A stretch of 64,000 nt of DNA, from assembly GCF_016009175.1 (NCBI RefSeq), contig NZ_JADUCM010000025.1:1-64000 (forward strand), in the 5' to 3' direction. The position numbers were made by a program, and so were the translations under genes. Positions within the stretch are counted from its first letter, which is position 1. The number at the start of each line of letters is the position of its first letter. Shown piece after piece: positions 60,618 through 64,000 of the stretch. Under the pieces are notes generated by a model. That model was not told the DNA's origin and did not search any database. It was given only the letters and a program-made list of their open reading frames with translations. Origin of the DNA: Pseudomonas alkylphenolica (lineage in GTDB: Bacteria; Pseudomonadota; Gammaproteobacteria; Pseudomonadales; Pseudomonadaceae).

Positions 60618-62537
60618 TTACTTGTTGTCTTTGACTTCTTCGAACTCAGCATCGACCACGTCGTCGTGCTTAGGCTCTTCGGCTTGCTGCTGCGCACCCG
60701 CTTGTGGCTGCTCAGCCTGTTGCTCGGCGTACATCTTCTGAGCAACCGGGGCCGATACTTTCGACAGCTCTTCGACCTTGGCGTCGATGGCAGCCTTGTC
60801 GTCGCCTTTGATGGCGGCTTCCAGGGCAACCACAGCAGCCTCGATCGCGGTCTTCTCTTCAGCGGTAACCTTGTCACCGGCATCAGCGACCATTTTGCGA
60901 GTCGAGTGAACCAGCGCATCACCCTGGTTACGGGCAGTGGCCAGCTCTTCGAACTTGCGGTCTTCTTCCGAGTTCGCTTCGGCGTCGCGGATCATCTGCT
61001 GAATTTCTTCATCAGACAGACCCGAGTTGGCCTTGATCACGATCGACTGGGTCTTGCCAGTAGCCTTGTCTTTGGCGCCTACGTGCAGAATGCCGTTGGC
61101 GTCGATGTCGAAGGTTACTTCGATCTGTGGCACGCCACGTGGTGCTGGTGGGATCTCGGCCAGGTCGAACTTGCCCAGGGACTTGTTCTGTGCAGCCTGC
61201 TTACGCTCACCTTGCAGCACGTGAATGGTCACAGCGCTCTGGTTGTCATCGGCAGTCGAGAACACTTGCGACTTTTTGGTCGGAATAGTGGTGTTCTTCT
61301 CGATCAGCGCGGTCATCACGCCCCCCATGGTTTCGATACCCAGGGTCAGCGGGCTGACGTCCAGCAGCAGTACGTCTTTCACGTCACCGGCCAGTACCGC
61401 ACCCTGGATCGCAGCACCCATGGCAACCGCTTCGTCAGGGTTGACGTCTTTACGGGCCTCTTTACCGAAGAAATCGGTAACAGCCTTCTGTACCAGCGGC
61501 ATACGGGTCTGACCGCCCACCAGGATCACGTCGTCGATCTTGCTGACGTCGATACCGGCATCTTTCATGGCGATACGGCATGGCTCGATGGTGCGCTGAA
61601 CCAGGTCTTCGACCAGCGACTCCAGCTTGGCGCGGGAGATCTTCACGTTCAGGTGCTTAGGACCGGTGGCATCTGCAGTGATGTACGGCAGGTTGACGTC
61701 GGTCTGCTGGCTCGAGGACAGCTCGATCTTGGCCTTTTCAGCAGCTTCTTTCAGGCGCTGCATGGCCAGCGGGTCACCTTTGAGGTTCATGCCGCTTTCT
61801 TTCTTGAATTCGTCGACGAGGTAGTCGATCAGACGAATGTCAAAGTCTTCACCACCGAGGAAAGTGTCACCGTTGGTGGCCAGTACTTCGAACTGGTGCT
61901 CGCCATCGACTTCGGCGATTTCGATAACCGAAACGTCGAAGGTACCACCGCCGAGGTCATAAACGATCACAGTGTGATCGCCCTTGGCCTTGTCCATACC
62001 GTAAGCCAGTGCAGCTGCGGTAGGTTCGTTGATGATACGTTTTACGTCCAGACCGGCGATGCGACCGGCATCCTTAGTGGCCTGACGCTGGCTGTCGTTG
62101 AAGTACGCCGGAACGGTGATGACCGCTTCGGTGACAGGCTCGCCGAGGTAGTCTTCGGCAGTCTTCTTCATTTTTTTCAGGATCTCGGCAGAGATCTGAG
62201 GTGGTGCCATTTTCTGGCCGTTGACTTCGACCCAGGCGTCGTTGTTGTCAGCCTTGACGATCTTGTACGGAACCATCTGGATGTCTTTCTGCACGACATC
62301 TTCGTCAAAACGACGACCGATCAGACGCTTTACTGCGTACAGGGTGTTGTGCGGGTTGGTCACCGCCTGACGCTTGGCGGATTGACCGACCAGAATCTCG
62401 CCATCGTTGGCGTATGCAATGATCGACGGCGTGGTACGAGCGCCTTCAGCGTTCTCGATGACCTTGACGTTGCCGTTTTCCAGAATGGAGACACACGAGT
62501 TGGTGGTCCCCAGGTCGATACCAATGATTTTGCCCAT
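60618..62537 (-). CDS. dnaK: Chaperone protein DnaK (Hsp70)
   Basis: 639-residue Hsp70. The ATPase domain has IGIDLGTTNSCV, IVYDLGGGTFDVSV (about 195) and VGGQTRMPLVQ (about 340); the substrate domain starts after LLLDVSPLTLGIETMGG (about 390-405), and the tail ends in EEPKHDDVVDAEFEEVKDNK, the EEV-like DnaK ending. The start at 62537 has GGGAG seven bases upstream. Between grpE and dnaJ; grpE carries the visible heat-shock promoter. Confidence 0.98.
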   Translation of the reverse strand: MGKIIGIDLGTTNSCVSILENGNVKVIENAEGARTTPSIIAYANDGEILVGQSAKRQAVTNPHNTLYAVKRLIGRRFDEDVVQKDIQMVPYKIVKADNNDAWVEVNGQKMAPPQISAEILKKMKKTAEDYLGEPVTEAVITVPAYFNDSQRQATKDAGRIAGLDVKRIINEPTAAALAYGMDKAKGDHTVIVYDLGGGTFDVSVIEIAEVDGEHQFEVLATNGDTFLGGEDFDIRLIDYLVDEFKKESGMNLKGDPLAMQRLKEAAEKAKIELSSSQQTDVNLPYITADATGPKHLNVKISRAKLESLVEDLVQRTIEPCRIAMKDAGIDVSKIDDVILVGGQTRMPLVQKAVTDFFGKEARKDVNPDEAVAMGAAIQGAVLAGDVKDVLLLDVSPLTLGIETMGGVMTALIEKNTTIPTKKSQVFSTADDNQSAVTIHVLQGERKQAAQNKSLGKFDLAEIPPAPRGVPQIEVTFDIDANGILHVGAKDKATGKTQSIVIKANSGLSDEEIQQMIRDAEANSEEDRKFEELATARNQGDALVHSTRKMVADAGDKVTAEEKTAIEAAVVALEAAIKGDDKAAIDAKVEELSKVSAPVAQKMYAEQQAEQPQAGAQQQAEEPKHDDVVDAEFEEVKDNK

Positions 62538-62638
62538 GTTCACTCTCCCGAAACTTGAATTTTGTTGCCGCAGCAGTGGTGGCTAACTGCGGTAATACTT
62601 GAATGCTTGACACCTAGATGGGGGCGCCCGAAACGATT

Positions 62639-63193
62639 TCAAGCCTGCTCGTCAATCGATGGCGAAACCGCTGCCGGGGCCTTGCTGACCACGACCATGG
62701 CCGGGCGCAGCAGGCGACCATTGAGCTGATAGCCCTTCTGGAAGACCTTGAGCACGCTGTTGGGCTCGACTTCGGCGCTTTCCTGCATGGCCATTGCCTG
62801 GTGATGCTCGGCGTTGAAGGGTTCGCCGTGCGGGTCAATCGCCTCGAGGTTGTAGCGCTTGAGGGTGTCATGGAACATCTTCAGGGTGAGCTCGATGCCT
62901 TCGCGCATTGGGCGAATGCTCTCGTCGTCCGGGCTCGAAAGCTCCAGGCCGCGCTCCAGGCTGTCGATGACCGGCAGCAGGTCACCGGCGAATTTTTCCA
63001 GCGCAAACTTGTGCGCCTTCTCGACATCCTGTTCGGCACGGCGACGGATGTTCTGCAGATCGGCAGCGGTACGCAGGGATTGATCCTGGGCCGCCGCCAG
63101 CTGCTCTTCGAGCACCTGCACGCGGGCGCTCAGGTCTTGTGCGCCAGTTTCTTCGGCGTTCAGATTCTGTTCATCCAGCTGTTCGTCAGCCAT
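62639..63193 (-). CDS. grpE: Nucleotide exchange factor GrpE
   Basis: 184-residue exchange factor for DnaK. A Glu/Gln-rich N-terminus and long dimeric coiled coil (ARVQVLEEQLAAAQDQSLRTAADLQNIRRRAEQDVEKA, about 25-62) precede the beta-wing with EPFNAEHHQAMAM and VLKVFQKGYQLNGRLLRPAMVVV. The start at 63193 has AGGAGAG; the longer frame to 63319 crosses the sigma32 promoter and is wrong. Divergent from recN. Confidence 0.96.
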   Translation of the reverse strand: MADEQLDEQNLNAEETGAQDLSARVQVLEEQLAAAQDQSLRTAADLQNIRRRAEQDVEKAHKFALEKFAGDLLPVIDSLERGLELSSPDDESIRPMREGIELTLKMFHDTLKRYNLEAIDPHGEPFNAEHHQAMAMQESAEVEPNSVLKVFQKGYQLNGRLLRPAMVVVSKAPAAVSPSIDEQA

Positions 63194-63246
63194 AAAATCT
63201 CTCCTCTCGAATAATGTCAGCGAGCTGAACTCGCGCTTCTGCCGGC

Positions 63247-63275
63247 TATATGGGGTCGCAAAACCCAGGTTCAAG
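63247..63275 (-). promoter_or_regulatory. sigma32 heat-shock promoter of grpE
   Basis: On the minus strand CCCTTGAA (TTCAAG at 63270-63275 on the plus strand) and CCCCATATA (63255-63247) are 14 bases apart, close to the sigma32 consensus CTTGAAA-N11-15-CCCCATnT. Start near 63240, about 45 bases before grpE. Confidence 0.88.
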
Positions 63276-63383
63276 GGGTAGAGAGCAGCCCAAGCAGATT
63301 CGTTCATAACCCATCGCAATCAGAACAGCCTGCTGATAACCAAATCGAACTAAGCACAGCCATTGCCAGAGGATTTTAAAACA

Positions 63384-63399
63384 CTGTATAAATAACCAG
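63384..63399. promoter_or_regulatory. LexA (SOS) box upstream of recN
   Basis: CTGT-ATAAATAA-CCAG differs from the consensus CTGT-N8-ACAG by one base and lies 25 bases before the recN ATG, covering its likely -10 region. Confidence 0.8.
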
Positions 63400-63423
63400 A
63401 CTTCTCGCCTGGGAGCCGCCCCA

Positions 63424-64000
63424 ATGCTGGTGCACCTGTCTGTACACAACTATGCCATCGTCGAACACCTGGACCTGGAGCTCGCCCGCGGGATGAGCGT
63501 CATTACCGGTGAAACCGGTGCCGGCAAATCGATCATGCTCGACGCCCTGGGCCTGACCCTTGGGGATCGTGCCGACAGCGGCGTGGTGCGCCCAGGTGCC
63601 GACAAGGCCGACATCCTCGCCACCTTCGACCTTGTGGATATTCCCGAGGCTCGCACCTGGCTGGCCGAACGCGACCTGGACAACGACGGCCCGTGCATCC
63701 TGCGCCGGGTCATCACTGCCGAAGGGCGCAGCCGCGGCTACATCAACGGCACCCCTTGCCCGCTAGGCGACCTCAAGGCACTGGGCGAACTGCTCATCGA
63801 TATCCACAGCCAGCACGAGCACCAGTCGCTGCTGAAGACCGACACCCATCGGCGACTGCTCGACGAATATGCCGGCGCCACCGACCTGGCCCGCCAGGTA
63901 CAACTGGCGGCCCAGCGCTGGCGCCAGACCCGCCAGGAACTCGAGCGCCTGTCCAACTCGGGCGACGAACAGCGGGCCCAGCATCAACTGCTGAGTTACC
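63424..64000 (+). CDS. recN: DNA repair protein RecN (5' part; truncated by the window edge)
   Basis: The first 192 residues of the SMC-like RecN ATPase, an SOS protein for double-strand-break repair. MLVHLSVHNYAIVEHLDLELARGMSVITGETGAGKS includes the Walker A motif (GETGAGKS, about 29-36); LIDIHSQHEHQSLLK (about 123-138) and the start of the coiled coil (LARQVQLAAQRWRQTRQELERL) follow. The rest, about 365 residues, lies beyond 64000. A LexA box stands upstream, and grpE is divergent. Confidence 0.96.
   Translation, partial: MLVHLSVHNYAIVEHLDLELARGMSVITGETGAGKSIMLDALGLTLGDRADSGVVRPGADKADILATFDLVDIPEARTWLAERDLDNDGPCILRRVITAEGRSRGYINGTPCPLGDLKALGELLIDIHSQHEHQSLLKTDTHRRLLDEYAGATDLARQVQLAAQRWRQTRQELERLSNSGDEQRAQHQLLSY

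Overview
The window is ordinary core chromosome of a Pseudomonas, most like the P. putida group. The evidence is the gene order (mrcB - sfsA - dksA - cbrAB - crcZ - pcnB; metY-type rimP-nusA-infB-rbfA-truB-rpsO-pnp; grpE-dnaK-dnaJ-dapB-carAB-greA), proteins close to what I remember of P. putida and P. aeruginosa orthologues, GC-rich codon use, REP-like intergenic palindromes, and two genus-typical sRNAs (PrrF and CrcZ). I see no prophage, insertion sequence, CRISPR array or island-like base composition.

Layout. 1-212: two strong minus-strand promoters that look like the P1/P2 pair of an rRNA operon lying off the left edge. 213-6200 (minus): msrPQ (periplasmic methionine sulfoxide repair), pssA, and the branched-chain amino-acid operon ilvI-ilvH-ilvC. 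6201-10049 (minus): yqcC-like gene, TPR lipoprotein and mrcB. 10168-13197 (plus): a bifunctional kinase-like/ATP-binding protein, a pentapeptide protein, a TfoX-C protein, the Fur-type iron sRNA PrrF and a Rieske protein. 13187-15072 (minus): sfsA and a class-I aminotransferase. 15284-24323 (plus): dksA-gluQ, a REP-rich gap, cbrX-cbrA-cbrB, the sigma54-dependent sRNA crcZ, then pcnB-folK. 24576-36388 (plus): panBC, pgi, acs, a DUF2236 protein, a thiolase, an rRNA-methyltransferase-like protein and a large AsmA/DUF748 protein.

36462-52413 (all minus): a BON-domain protein, then the long translation/RNA block pnp, rpsO, truB, rbfA, infB, nusA, rimP, tRNA-fMet, tRNA-Leu, secG, tpiA, glmM, folP, ftsH and rlmE. 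52515-52823 (plus): yhbY. 52848-63193 (minus): DUF4149 protein, greA, carB, carA, dapB, dnaJ, dnaK, grpE. 63424 to the right edge (plus): recN, truncated by the window.

Regulation. The strongest regulatory readings are: CbrB site + sigma54 promoter + CrcZ (carbon catabolite control); Fur box over the PrrF promoter (iron sparing); a near-consensus sigma32 promoter for grpE; a LexA box at recN; a strong tRNA-fMet promoter followed by two terminators before rimP; and a large terminator hairpin just ahead of carA. Less expected structures are a hairpin that buries the msrP ribosome binding site, a long palindrome across the pgi -10 box, a hairpin at the acs ribosome binding site, a palindrome at the promoter of the pentapeptide gene, and a sigma54-type promoter for the BON protein. 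A run of ten C at 14331-14340 replaces conserved residues of the aminotransferase and may be a sequencing artefact. I found no wholly new multi-gene system; the novelty here lies in untranslated regions.
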